Of a stretch of DNA of 64,000 bases, positions 49,799 to 58,040 are shown one piece after another (the first letter of the stretch is position 1; each line of letters begins with the position of its first letter). The notes beneath the pieces were generated by a model. The model made no database searches. It saw only the letters and a list, made by a program, of their open reading frames with translations, and was not told the origin of the DNA. Origin of the DNA: Nocardia inohanensis NBRC 100128 (GTDB lineage Bacteria; Actinomycetota; Actinomycetes; Mycobacteriales; Mycobacteriaceae); the NCBI RefSeq assembly GCF_001612945.1, contig NZ_BDBK01000021.1:61567-125566 (forward strand). The letters run 5' to 3'. The position numbers were made by a program, and so were the translations under genes.

Positions 49799-51472
49799 GT
49801 GACTTCAGCAGCTGCCGCCAAACCGGCCATCCTCAGCGTCGACGACGATCCCGGCGTGTCTCGCGCCGTCGTCCGCGACCTGCGCCGCCGGTACGGGGCG
49901 GACTACCGGATTCTCCGTGCGGAGTCGGCCGCCGACGCCCTCGATGCCCTGCGCGAGATGAAACTGCGCGGGCAGCCCGTGGCCGTCCTGATCGCCGACT
50001 ACCGGATGCCGAATATGAACGGCGTCGAATTCCTGGAGCAGGCCATGGACCTGCACCCCTATGCCCGGCGCGTGCTGCTCACCGCCTACGCCGATACCGA
50101 TGCCGCCATCGAGGCCATCAATGTGGTGGATCTCGATCACTATCTGCTCAAGCCGTGGGATCCGCCGGAGGAGAAGCTGTACCCGGTGATCGACGCGCTG
50201 CTCGAGGCCTGGCGCTCGGACGCGCACAAGCCGGTGACCGAGACCAAGGTGGTCGGCCACCGCTGGTCGGCGCGCTGCTCGGAGGTGCGCGAGTTCCTGG
50301 CGCGCAATCAATTGCCGTACCGCTTCTATCAGGTCGACGAGCCCGAGGGCGCACGCCTGCTGACCGCGGCCGGGGCCACCGAGGAGCAGTGCCCGGTGAT
50401 CATCAACCAGGCCGGTGACGTGCTGTTGATGCCCTCGGATTCGGAGCTGGCGGCGGGCGTCGGCCTCAATACCGATGCGGCCAGCGACTTCTACGACCTG
50501 ATCGTGGTCGGCGGCGGCCCGGCCGGTCTGGGCGCGGCGTTGTACGGCGCGTCGGAGGGCCTGCGGACCGTGCTGGTCGAGCGCACCGCCACCGGCGGTC
50601 AGGCCGGCCAGAGCTCCCGTATCGAGAACTACCTGGGCTTCCCCGATGGTGTGTCCGGTGCCCAGCTGGCGGATCGCGCGCGGCGGCAGGCGGTGAAGTT
50701 CGGGGCCGAATTGATCACGGCGCGTGAGGTTGTCGCGCTGGAGGCGTGCGGCGCCGCCCGCGTGGTGAAGTTCGCGGACGGCGGCAGCATCGCCGCGCAC
50801 TCGGTGTTGATCGCCACCGGCGTCAACTACCGGCATCACCCCGCGCCGGGCGTGGACGAATTCACCGGGCGCGGCGTCTACTACGGCTCGGCCATGACCG
50901 AGGCCAGCGACTGCACCGACAAGGACGTCTACATCGTGGGCGGCGCGAACTCGGCGGGCCAAGCGGCGGTGTTCCTGTCCCGGAACGCGCGGACCGTGCA
51001 CATCCTGGTGCGCGCCGATGGGCTCGAAGCCTCCATGTCGCACTACCTGATCCAGCAGATCGAGAACATCCCGAACATCAAGCTGCACACCCGCACCGAG
51101 GTGGTCGCGGCCGACGGTGACGATCATCTGGAACGGCTGGTGCTGCGCGATAACGCGACCGGGGTGGAAGAAAAGGTGGATGCGGAGCGTTTGTTCCTGT
51201 TCATCGGCGCCGCACCGGAAACCGAATGGCTGGACGGCATGGTCAAGCGGGATCCGGCGGGCTACGTGCTCACCGGACCCGACCTGCTGGTCGACGGCGA
51301 ACGCCCGGCCGGCTGGGAGTTGACCCGGCCGCCGCACCATCTCGAATCCAGCGTGCCGGGCGTGTTCATTGCCGGTGACGTCCGTTCGGAGTCGGCGAAG
51401 CGTGTCGCCTCGGCGGTCGGCGAAGGCGCCATGGCCGTCATGCTCGTGCACCGCTACCTGGCGAAACAGTAG
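49799..51472 (+). CDS. fused response regulator / thioredoxin reductase-like flavoprotein
   Basis: 557 residues. Residues ~8-130 are a receiver domain: ILSVDDDPG, phospho-acceptor Asp in LIADYRMPNMNG, VLLTAYADT and YLLKPWD. Residues ~150-215 look like a glutaredoxin/thioredoxin-like domain retaining one Cys (WSARCSEVREFL, PVIINQ). Residues ~230-555 are a thioredoxin reductase-like domain: FAD motif VVGGGPAGLGAALY, NADPH motif IVGGANSAGQAAVF and terminal GVFIAGDVRSE. The usual CxxC active site is missing (the region reads YGSAMTEASDC). No ribosome-binding site is evident at the GTG. It is followed 10 bases later by a histidine kinase gene. Confidence 0.9.
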   Translation: MTSAAAAKPAILSVDDDPGVSRAVVRDLRRRYGADYRILRAESAADALDALREMKLRGQPVAVLIADYRMPNMNGVEFLEQAMDLHPYARRVLLTAYADTDAAIEAINVVDLDHYLLKPWDPPEEKLYPVIDALLEAWRSDAHKPVTETKVVGHRWSARCSEVREFLARNQLPYRFYQVDEPEGARLLTAAGATEEQCPVIINQAGDVLLMPSDSELAAGVGLNTDAASDFYDLIVVGGGPAGLGAALYGASEGLRTVLVERTATGGQAGQSSRIENYLGFPDGVSGAQLADRARRQAVKFGAELITAREVVALEACGAARVVKFADGGSIAAHSVLIATGVNYRHHPAPGVDEFTGRGVYYGSAMTEASDCTDKDVYIVGGANSAGQAAVFLSRNARTVHILVRADGLEASMSHYLIQQIENIPNIKLHTRTEVVAADGDDHLERLVLRDNATGVEEKVDAERLFLFIGAAPETEWLDGMVKRDPAGYVLTGPDLLVDGERPAGWELTRPPHHLESSVPGVFIAGDVRSESAKRVASAVGEGAMAVMLVHRYLAKQ

Positions 51473-51482
51473 GAGCCGCATC

Positions 51483-52943
51483 GTGGGAACCCAATTGATC
51501 TGCGATCCGAACGAACTGCGGAAGCTGTTCCTGTTCGAGAAACTCGACGACGAACAGCTGGCCTGGCTGTGCCGCGACGGGCGGGTCGAAACCTTCGAAA
51601 CCGGTCCGGTGTACCGCGAGGGCGACCCGGCGACCTGCTTCTACGTGCTGATGGACGGCGAAGTGGTGATCACCAAGATGTCCGGCGGCGAGGAGATCGA
51701 GCTCGTCCGCACCGACCATGTCGGCTCGTACGCGGGCGCGTGGTCGGCGTACATGGGCGACAAGGTCGATCAGACCTACAACGGCGCGCTCTATGTGACC
51801 CGGCCGTCGAAGTTCTTCGTGCTCGACGCGGGCACCTTCTCGGCGATCATGCACGAATGGTTCCCGATGGCCTTGCACCTGCTCGAAGGCGTCTTCTTCG
51901 GCAATCGCAACTCCAACGAGCGCATCGGGCAGCGGGAACGACTGCTGGCGCTGGGTTCGCTGTCGGCGGGCCTGACCCACGAGCTCAACAATCCCGCCGC
52001 CGCGGCCGTGCGCGCCACCTCCTCGCTGCGCGAACGCGTGGCCGGGATGCGGCACAAGCTGAAGATGATGGCGCACGGCAAGTTCGACTCCAACACCCTC
52101 GAAGCGCTGGTGCAGTTGCAGGAGGAGGCGGCCGCGCAGGTCGCCAAGGCCCCGACGCTGACCTCCCTGGAAGCCGCCGATCGCGAGGACGAACTCGGCG
52201 ATTGGCTGGAGGCGCACGGCATCTCCAACGGCTGGGACATCGCGCCCACCTTCGTGCAGGCCGGACTGGAGATCGACTGGCTGGAGACCGTGCACGGCAC
52301 CCTGACCGCTTGCGGCGGTGACACTTTCGAGGGCGCGATCCGCTGGCTCAACTACACCGTCGAGACCGAACTGCTCATGAACGAGATCGCGGACTCCACC
52401 ACCCGCATCTCCTCGCTGGTCAACGCGGCCAAGCAGTACTCGCAGATGGACCGGGCGCCGTTCCAGGTGGTCGACATCCACGACCTGCTGGACTCCACCC
52501 TGGTCATGCTGGGGCGCAAGATCGGCGACGATATCGAGGTGGTCAAGGAGTACGACCACACGCTGCCGCATGTGCCCTGCTTCGCGGCCGAACTCAATCA
52601 GGTGTGGACCAACCTGATCGACAACGCCATCGCGGCGATGGCCGGGCGCGGTACGCTCACCGTCCGCACCTATCGTGAGAACGGTTGTGCCGCAGTGGAA
52701 ATCGGCGACACCGGGCCGGGCGTGCCGGTGGAGATCCGGACCCGCATCTTCGAACCGTTCTTCACCACCAAGCCGGTCGGCGAGGGCACCGGGCTGGGAC
52801 TGGATATCTCGTTCCGCATCGTGGTGAACAAGCATCACGGTGATATTCGCGTGGAGTCCGAGCCGGGCGATACCCGGTTCATCGTCCGGCTGCCGCTGGA
52901 ATCCCCGGAAACCGAAGCGGCTCAACCTATTACGGAAGGTTAG
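51483..52943 (+). CDS. histidine kinase with N-terminal cyclic-nucleotide-binding-like domain
   Basis: 486 residues from the GTG at 51483 (AGGAG upstream). Residues ~15-125 form a cNMP-binding-type beta-roll (FLFEKLDDEQLAWL, GDPATCFYVLMDGEVVITK). A kinase core follows: H-box LSAGLTHELNNPAAAA, N-box LNQVWTNLIDNAIAAM, G1 DTGPGVP, F-box FEPFFTTKP and G2 GEGTGLGLDIS. No membrane helix, so it is a soluble kinase. It is the likely partner of the receiver domain encoded just upstream. The stop is two bases from the zinc-finger gene start. Confidence 0.92.
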   Translation: MGTQLICDPNELRKLFLFEKLDDEQLAWLCRDGRVETFETGPVYREGDPATCFYVLMDGEVVITKMSGGEEIELVRTDHVGSYAGAWSAYMGDKVDQTYNGALYVTRPSKFFVLDAGTFSAIMHEWFPMALHLLEGVFFGNRNSNERIGQRERLLALGSLSAGLTHELNNPAAAAVRATSSLRERVAGMRHKLKMMAHGKFDSNTLEALVQLQEEAAAQVAKAPTLTSLEAADREDELGDWLEAHGISNGWDIAPTFVQAGLEIDWLETVHGTLTACGGDTFEGAIRWLNYTVETELLMNEIADSTTRISSLVNAAKQYSQMDRAPFQVVDIHDLLDSTLVMLGRKIGDDIEVVKEYDHTLPHVPCFAAELNQVWTNLIDNAIAAMAGRGTLTVRTYRENGCAAVEIGDTGPGVPVEIRTRIFEPFFTTKPVGEGTGLGLDISFRIVVNKHHGDIRVESEPGDTRFIVRLPLESPETEAAQPITEG

Positions 52944-52945
52944 AG

Positions 52946-53299
52946 ATGACCGAGCAGATCGCGGGTATCGATCCGGACGTCGCTCCCAGCGGGGCCGGTT
53001 GCGTGGAGTGCGATGCGAGCGGCGGCTGGTGGGTGCATCTGCGCCGCTGCGCGCAGTGCGGGCACATCGGCTGCTGCGACATGTCGCCGAACCAGCACGG
53101 CACCAAGCACTTCGAAGCCACCGGGCACCCGTTCATCCAGAGTTACGAGCCCGGCGAGGAGTGGTTCTACAACTTCCCGACGCAGGAGATGTTCGAGGGC
53201 GGCCCGAAACTGGCTCCGCCGCACCACCATCCCCTGGACCAGTCCGTTCCGGGTCCGCGGGACCGGGTTCCGGCCGACTGGCAGTCGCACCTGAACTGA
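52946..53299 (+). CDS. UBP-type zinc-finger protein
   Basis: 117 residues. The zinc-binding pattern of the ubiquitin-protease (UBP) finger is complete: CVECDASGGWWVHLRRCAQCG, HIGCCDMSPNQHGTKHFEATGHPF and a trailing EEWFYNF. In eukaryotes this finger binds the free C-terminus of ubiquitin; in bacteria its role is unclear. Here it is the third gene of a compact operon with the receiver-flavoprotein and the kinase. The C-terminal ~35 residues are Pro/His-rich. Confidence 0.92.
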   Translation: MTEQIAGIDPDVAPSGAGCVECDASGGWWVHLRRCAQCGHIGCCDMSPNQHGTKHFEATGHPFIQSYEPGEEWFYNFPTQEMFEGGPKLAPPHHHPLDQSVPGPRDRVPADWQSHLN

Positions 53300-53468
53300 G
53301 CTCCGACCCGATTCCGGACGCCTCGCGGCAGCGCACTCGCAGCGGTTTTGCGGGCTGCGATCTTTCACTACCGGGACTTGCCGTGTCCGGGTAGTCTGCT
53401 GCGAGCGCCGGGCAGGTCGGTGCGCAGGCACTCCCGGAGAGCACCTCCGGCAGCTCGGGAAGCAGGGT

Positions 53469-53897
53469 ATGAAGCGGACGTTTGTCGTCGCCCTCGCGGC
53501 AGGCGCGATGGTGCTGGGGCTAGCCGGCTGCGGCTCGGATACGAAATCAGCCGAATCGAACAGCGCCCGGCCGACATCCAGCACGGCGGTGAAGGCGTCC
53601 GCTGTCGCCAGTTCCGCCGTCGTCACGCCGCCGGTCGAGCCGCCGACCGCCGCTCCCACCACGACCGCCGCCGCCAAGAAGACCACGGCTCCCAATGGCG
53701 CCCAGACCACCTGCGGTGAATTCCGCGATCTGGACGACGCCACCGAGAAGAACGTCATCACCCAGATCCTGGCGGCCCACCCCGGCTCCAGCCTCGACGG
53801 CAGCCCGAACGTGGCGCTCGGCACCGCCAAGCTCGCCTGCCTCGCTCCCGGTTACTCGAATACCCCGGTGGCCGTGGCCATCCGCGTCACCAAGTAA
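53469..53897 (+). CDS. hypothetical lipoprotein
   Basis: 142 residues. The signal peptide MKRTFVVALAAGAMVLGLAGC ends in a lipobox LAGC. A Ser/Thr/Ala/Pro-rich linker precedes a ~60-residue folded part (TTCGEFRDLDDATEKNVITQIL ... AKLACLAPGYSN) with two Cys likely in a disulfide; EF-like repeats of this kind (FRDLDDATEKNVI) occur in other Nocardia lipoproteins. No function assignable. The gap before it holds a hairpin ACTACCGGGAC/GTCCGGGTAGT with one mismatch (53367-53395). Confidence 0.82.
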   Translation: MKRTFVVALAAGAMVLGLAGCGSDTKSAESNSARPTSSTAVKASAVASSAVVTPPVEPPTAAPTTTAAAKKTTAPNGAQTTCGEFRDLDDATEKNVITQILAAHPGSSLDGSPNVALGTAKLACLAPGYSNTPVAVAIRVTK

Positions 53898-54016
53898 GCC
53901 TGGATCGGCGCGCGTCCGAACCTTTTCGGTCAGGTGTCCATTCTCACCGCGGTCCGCGCTGCGCGCAGGCGTATCGTCCCCTCACACGACTGCGTGAGGC
54001 GAGGACGGTTTAACGG

Positions 54017-54916
54017 ATGGATGCCGCGGGGCTGACGGAATTCGAACTGCATCGGCCGCGGTTGTTCGCGCTCGCGTACCGCATGTTCGGTTCCGCGAGC
54101 GAGGCGGAGGACGCGGTGCAGGAGACCTACCTGCGCTGGGAGTCCAGTCGGCGCGACGAAATCCGTTCCGCCGAAGCCTGGTTGACCACCATCCTGGTGA
54201 ATATCTGCCGCAATTGGCTGGATTCGGCCCGCGCCCGCCGCGAAACCTATGTCGGTCCCTGGCTACCCGAACCGGTCCACACCGCCCACGGCGAACTCGG
54301 CCCACTCGAATCCGCCGAACAACGCGAAATGGTGTCCCTGGCCTTCCTCGCCCTGATGGAACGCCTGGCCCCCGCCGAGCGCGCGGTCTTCGTGCTGCGC
54401 GAGGCATTCGGTTACGCGCACCGCGAGATCGCCGACATGCTCGACCTCACCGAAGCCAACTCCCAGCAGCTGTACCGCCGCGCCGCCCTGCGCGTGCGCG
54501 AAGACCGCCCGCGCTTCGAACCGGCACCCGCGCACACCCGTGAACTGCTCGAAAAGTTCCTGGTGGCAGCGGCTTCCGGGGATGTGCCCGCTCTGGAGAA
54601 CCTCTTCGTGGCCGATATCGTGTCGGTCGCCGACGGCGGGACCAAGATCAAGGCCGCCCGCCGCGCGGTGGTCGGGGCTGCCAAGGTCGCCAACTACCTG
54701 GTGCATCTGTTCTCGCACGACATCATGCGAGTTCCGGACCTCGCCGTCGCCGTCGAGAACGTCAACGGCGCGCCCGCCATCGTGGTGCGGGGCGGTGGCG
54801 GCGTGCTCGGCATCGTCGGCGTCGACTTCTCCGGGGACCGCGTCGCCGCGCTCCAGTTGGTCGTGAACCCCGACAAACTCGACTACTTCGCCCGCGCCGA
54901 AAAGGCCGTGGCCTGA
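54017..54916 (+). CDS. ECF41-type sigma factor (SigJ-like)
   Basis: 299 residues. Sigma-70 regions 2 (FALAYRMFGSASEAEDAVQETYLRW) and 4 (ERAVFVLREAFGYAHREIADML) are linked by WLPEPV, and a C-terminal SnoaL-like extension (~175-299) carries DGGTK and NPDKLDYF. WLPEP, a DGGG/T-K motif and NPDKL are the hallmarks of ECF41 sigma factors as I remember them; these have no anti-sigma factor, and the fused domain controls activity. ECF41 members usually lie beside a COE-type gene (carboxymuconolactone decarboxylase, oxidoreductase or epimerase), and an oxidoreductase follows here. Confidence 0.92.
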   Translation: MDAAGLTEFELHRPRLFALAYRMFGSASEAEDAVQETYLRWESSRRDEIRSAEAWLTTILVNICRNWLDSARARRETYVGPWLPEPVHTAHGELGPLESAEQREMVSLAFLALMERLAPAERAVFVLREAFGYAHREIADMLDLTEANSQQLYRRAALRVREDRPRFEPAPAHTRELLEKFLVAAASGDVPALENLFVADIVSVADGGTKIKAARRAVVGAAKVANYLVHLFSHDIMRVPDLAVAVENVNGAPAIVVRGGGGVLGIVGVDFSGDRVAALQLVVNPDKLDYFARAEKAVA

Positions 54917-54962
54917 GGCGACCGGCGGCTCCGCGACTATGACGCAGCACACACCGGAGGAC

Positions 54963-54989
54963 TGTCAGGGATCCGGCGGCTGTCCGGTC
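54963..54989 (+). promoter_or_regulatory. candidate ECF41-type promoter for the FAD oxidoreductase
   Basis: TGTCAGG, 16 bases, then GGTC, is close to the ECF41 target pattern TGTCACA-N16-CGTC as I recall it, in the gap between the sigma factor and the oxidoreductase gene (start 55025). An AAGGAG site follows before the ATG. Confidence 0.4.
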
Positions 54990-55024
54990 TAGAGGGTGTC
55001 GGCCAGTGAAAAGGAGCCACTCTC

Positions 55025-56158
55025 ATGACCGGAGCACATCGAATCGTCATCCTCGGGGCGGGCTACGCCGGACTCGCGGCGGCGCGGCAGGCGGCGCGGG
55101 CCGAGGGCGCGAAGGTCACCGTCGTCGATGCCCGTGCGGAATTCGTCGATCGGGTACGACTGCACCAGGCGCTCGCCGGGCAGCAGGTTCGGCGGACAGA
55201 TCTGCGGAAATCGCTGGAGCGCAAGGGGATCGAGTTCATCCAGGCCCGCGTCGGCCGGATCGACGCGGCGGGCCGGCGGATCGAACTCGCGGCCGTCGAC
55301 GCCGCTCCGGGCACCGCGTCGCACCAGCCCGGCTGGGTATTGGGCTACGACACCCTCGTCTACGCCCTGGGTAGTCGCGGCGACCGCTCCGCGGTGCCGG
55401 GCGCCGGCGAATTCGCCTACAGCGTCGCCACTCCCGAGGACCTCGCTCGCGTTCCGGAGTTGACCGGCACCGTCGCCGTGGTGGGCGGCGGCGCTACCGG
55501 CATCGAGGTGGCGGCCGAATTGGCGGAGTCGCGGCCGGATCTGGAGGTGGCGCTGGTCAGCGCCGACGAACCGGGCGGCTGGCTGTCGGCCGCGGCGCGC
55601 GACCACATTCGCGCGACCTTCGACCGGCTGGGTGTGCGCGTGCACTCGGACGCCAAGGTGGAGTCGGTGACCGCGGCGGGCCTGGAGCTGGCCGGCGGCG
55701 AGCGTATCGAAGCCGGAATCGTGCTGTGGTGCACCGGTTTCGCGGTGCCGCAGGTGGCGATCCGCTCCGGTCTGGCGGTGGACGCGCACGGCCGGGTACT
55801 GGTCGACGACAAGCTGCGGTCGCGTTCGCATCCCGCGGTGTACGCGGTGGGCGACTGCGCCGTCATGGCCGGACCGGACGGCCGTGCGCTGCGCATGGCC
55901 TGTGCGACCGCCCTGCCCGCGGGCAAATACGTCGGCAAGTCCATCGTGTCCCGGCTGCGCGGACGGGAACCGCGGGCCCACTCGTACGGCTATGTCCTGC
56001 AATGCATCAGCCTCGGCCGGCGCGATGCGGTGGTGCAGCGGGTGCGCGCCGACGATTCGCCCACCGACCGGGTCTTCACCGGCCGTCCGGCGGTGTGGAT
56101 CAAGGAGGGCATCGTGCGCGGGGTCGGCGGTGCGGCACGCCTGTCGCCGCTCACCTGA
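55025..56158 (+). CDS. FAD-dependent NAD(P)H oxidoreductase (NDH-2-like)
   Basis: 377 residues. Two nucleotide-binding motifs are seen: FAD motif IVILGAGYAGLAAAR at the N-terminus and NAD motif VAVVGGGATGIEVAAELAE (~155-173). VYAVGDCAVM holds the second FAD-binding Asp. The set is characteristic of type II NADH dehydrogenase-like proteins, which oxidise NADH and pass electrons to quinone; the C-terminal membrane-anchor region is not obvious, so it may be soluble. AAGGAG lies eight bases before the ATG. It is the likely target of the adjacent sigma factor. Confidence 0.9.
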   Translation: MTGAHRIVILGAGYAGLAAARQAARAEGAKVTVVDARAEFVDRVRLHQALAGQQVRRTDLRKSLERKGIEFIQARVGRIDAAGRRIELAAVDAAPGTASHQPGWVLGYDTLVYALGSRGDRSAVPGAGEFAYSVATPEDLARVPELTGTVAVVGGGATGIEVAAELAESRPDLEVALVSADEPGGWLSAAARDHIRATFDRLGVRVHSDAKVESVTAAGLELAGGERIEAGIVLWCTGFAVPQVAIRSGLAVDAHGRVLVDDKLRSRSHPAVYAVGDCAVMAGPDGRALRMACATALPAGKYVGKSIVSRLRGREPRAHSYGYVLQCISLGRRDAVVQRVRADDSPTDRVFTGRPAVWIKEGIVRGVGGAARLSPLT

Positions 56159-56221
56159 TCGGCGGCCGGATTCGGGAAGGATCGAGGTGATCGGTCTTTC
56201 TGGAATTCGGAGGAACTCGGT

Positions 56222-56578
56222 ATGGCGAAGGTAGCTGTCGACGGCCGCAATCTGGTGGTGGAGCCGCAGGGCTGGCACAAGGTGTGGGCCTTGAAGGGGC
56301 GCTTGGTGATTCCGCTGTCGTCGGTGCGCAAGGTCGTGGCCGATCCGGAGATCGCCGCGCGGCCGAAGGGAATTCGCCTGCCCGGCACCTATATTCCGCG
56401 CGTGATCACGGCGGGGACCTATCTGCACGATGGCAAGCGCTGGTTCTGGGATGTGCGCGACCCGGCGAAGGCGGTGGTGATCGATCTGACCGATGGCGGC
56501 AAGTACGCGCACATCGTGGTGGAGGTCGATGATCCGGCGGCGATGGTCGCGGAGATCGGTGCGGCAACCCGGGGATGA
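56222..56578 (+). CDS. hypothetical protein, possible PH-like fold
   Basis: 118 residues. A strand-rich sequence with LVVEPQGWHKVWALKGRLVIPLSSVRKVVADP, then GIRLPGTYIPRVITAGTYL and AVVIDLTDGGKYAHIVVEVDDP, resembling small bacterial PH-domain-like proteins (a beta barrel followed by a short C-terminal helix). No catalytic residues are evident. GGAGGAA precedes the ATG. Confidence 0.75.
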   Translation: MAKVAVDGRNLVVEPQGWHKVWALKGRLVIPLSSVRKVVADPEIAARPKGIRLPGTYIPRVITAGTYLHDGKRWFWDVRDPAKAVVIDLTDGGKYAHIVVEVDDPAAMVAEIGAATRG

Positions 56579-56592
56579 CGAATAACTTGATC

Positions 56593-56640
56593 GTCAACTT
56601 GGGGTTGACCATCCCGTCATGGTCAACCTAGAGTTGACGC
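56593..56640 (+). promoter_or_regulatory. operator and likely leaderless promoter of the Clp-N protein gene
   Basis: GTCAACTTGGGGTTGACC (56593-56610) and GGTCAACCTAGAGTTGAC (56621-56638) are inverted copies with a few central mismatches. Within them lie TTGACC (-35, 56605-56610) and TAGAGT (-10, 56629-56634) with an 18-base spacer. Transcription would then start at or beside the ATG (56641), so the mRNA is probably leaderless and the operator covers the whole core promoter. Confidence 0.6.
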
Positions 56641-57393
56641 ATGACGAACCAGCCCCGCCTCGACGATCTGATCGAAGGCATCAAGAAGGCCCGCCCCGAC
56701 GACGTGCTCGACCAGCTCTCCGACGCGGTCGTGGTCGCCGACCATATGAGCGAAGTGGCCGACCATCTGATCGGCCATTTCGTGGATCAGGCCCGCCGCT
56801 CCGGCGCGTCCTGGACCGAGATCGGCCGCAGTATGGGCGTCAGCAAGCAGGCCGCCCAGAAACGCTTCGTTCCCAAGGCGCCCGCCGCCGCCGATGCCGC
56901 CGCGCTCGATCCGCAGGCCGGTTTCGCCCGCTTCACCCAGCGGGCGCGCAAGGTCATCGTGACCGCGCAGGAATTGGCCCGGGACGGCGGCAATCTCGAA
57001 ATCGTCCCCGAACACCTGATTCTCGGCATGGTCGCCGATCCGGAATCGCTGGCGGTCCAGGCCATCGTGGCCAAGGGCGTCTCCGCCGACGCGGTCCGCC
57101 GGGTCGCGACCACCGCGCTGCCGGTCGCCGACGGTGAAGCCGTCCCCGCCCTCATCCCCTTCTCCGCCGACTCGCGCAAGGCCCTCGAACTGACCTTCCG
57201 CGAGGCGCTCCGCCTCGGCCACAACTACGTCGGCACCGAGCACCTGCTGCTCGCCCTCCTGGATATGGAGAACGGTTCGGGCGTGCTTTCCGGTCTCGGA
57301 TTGAACAAGGACGAGCTCTCCGCGGACCTGGTGGAGTTGCTCTCCTCGCTGACTTCGCAGGCCGCGACCTCGGAGTCTTCGGACTCGCAGTAG
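56641..57393 (+). CDS. Clp N-domain protein with helix-turn-helix
   Basis: 250 residues. The N-terminal ~80 residues include a helix-turn-helix-like segment (TEIGRSMGVSKQAAQKRF). The rest consists of two Clp N-repeats: FARFTQRARKVIVTAQELAR ... LEIVPEHLILGMV and PFSADSRKALELTFREALRLGHNYVGTEHLLLALL. There is no AAA module, so it is an adaptor- or regulator-like protein that may link transcription to Clp-type protein quality control. No ribosome-binding site precedes the ATG; see the promoter entry. Confidence 0.88.
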   Translation: MTNQPRLDDLIEGIKKARPDDVLDQLSDAVVVADHMSEVADHLIGHFVDQARRSGASWTEIGRSMGVSKQAAQKRFVPKAPAAADAAALDPQAGFARFTQRARKVIVTAQELARDGGNLEIVPEHLILGMVADPESLAVQAIVAKGVSADAVRRVATTALPVADGEAVPALIPFSADSRKALELTFREALRLGHNYVGTEHLLLALLDMENGSGVLSGLGLNKDELSADLVELLSSLTSQAATSESSDSQ

Positions 57394-57447
57394 TTCTGCG
57401 CCCCCACATCCCCCGGGTACGTCGGTCCGGACCGATACGATGGCGGC

Positions 57448-57756
57448 ATGGCGGACGACGAAGGTTCCGACCTAGTTGCGGGCGAACGACGCGCCGATCT
57501 GATGCGCGCACTCTTCTATGTCTCCACCGAAGACGCCCCCGACGGCGGCTACATAGTCACCGGCGACCTCCCACCCGAGGTCGCCCCACCCTTCGTCCGC
57601 GCGATCATGCGCATCGAAGCCGAACTCCTCCTCCAGGACGCGGAGCTCGTCACCGTAGAAGAAGGCGAACCCCGCACCCCGGAAGAACGCCGCACCGATG
57701 CCCTGATCGCCCTCCTCCTCCGAGTAGACGAACGCTCCGGCTTCCACCCAGCCTGA
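57448..57756 (+). CDS. hypothetical protein
   Basis: 102 residues, acidic, mainly helical: ERRADLMRALFYVSTEDAPDGGYIVTGDLPPE, then FVRAIMRIEAELLLQDAELVTVEEGEPRTPEERRTDALIALLLRV (both in pieces). No membrane helix or signal. I do not recognise a family. Confidence 0.75.
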   Translation: MADDEGSDLVAGERRADLMRALFYVSTEDAPDGGYIVTGDLPPEVAPPFVRAIMRIEAELLLQDAELVTVEEGEPRTPEERRTDALIALLLRVDERSGFHPA

Positions 57757-57822
57757 ATCGAGAAGGAGCGATGGCGCACTGGCCCCTCAACTGGGGTGGA
57801 GGTGCAGCTCTCGCCCCTTTTC

Positions 57823-57884
57823 GGGGGTTCGGGGGCAGTGCCCCCGAGAACCCCTTTCCGGGGTTCGGGGCGGAGCCCCGAACC
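57823..57884. repeat. two GC-rich hairpins upstream of the groEL2 promoter
   Basis: A hairpin formed by GGGGTTCGGGGGC and GCCCCCGAGAACCCC (57823-57854) is followed by a second, GGTTCGGGGC-GGA-GCCCCGAACC (57860-57884). They separate the hypothetical gene from the groEL2 control region, probably as terminators. Confidence 0.6.
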
Positions 57885-57945
57885 TTGCACTCGGTATGAG
57901 TGAGTGCTAAAAAGGACCTTGGCACTCCAATCACGCGAGTGCTAG
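57884..57945 (+). promoter_or_regulatory. two CIRCE operators (HrcA) upstream of groEL2
   Basis: Two copies of the CIRCE pattern TTAGCACTC-N9-GAGTGCTAA: CTTGCACTC-N9-GAGTGCTAA (57884-57910) and TTGGCACTC-N9-GAGTGCTAG (57919-57945). They indicate heat-shock control of groEL2 by HrcA repression. Confidence 0.93.
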
Positions 57946-58040
57946 GTCGGGGCGGTGAGGCCAGAATCCTGGTCGTCCGTCGCGGGCACCAAGCCTGGCC
58001 AGAACACTGTCAATCCCCAGATCTGGAGGATCTCAACGCA

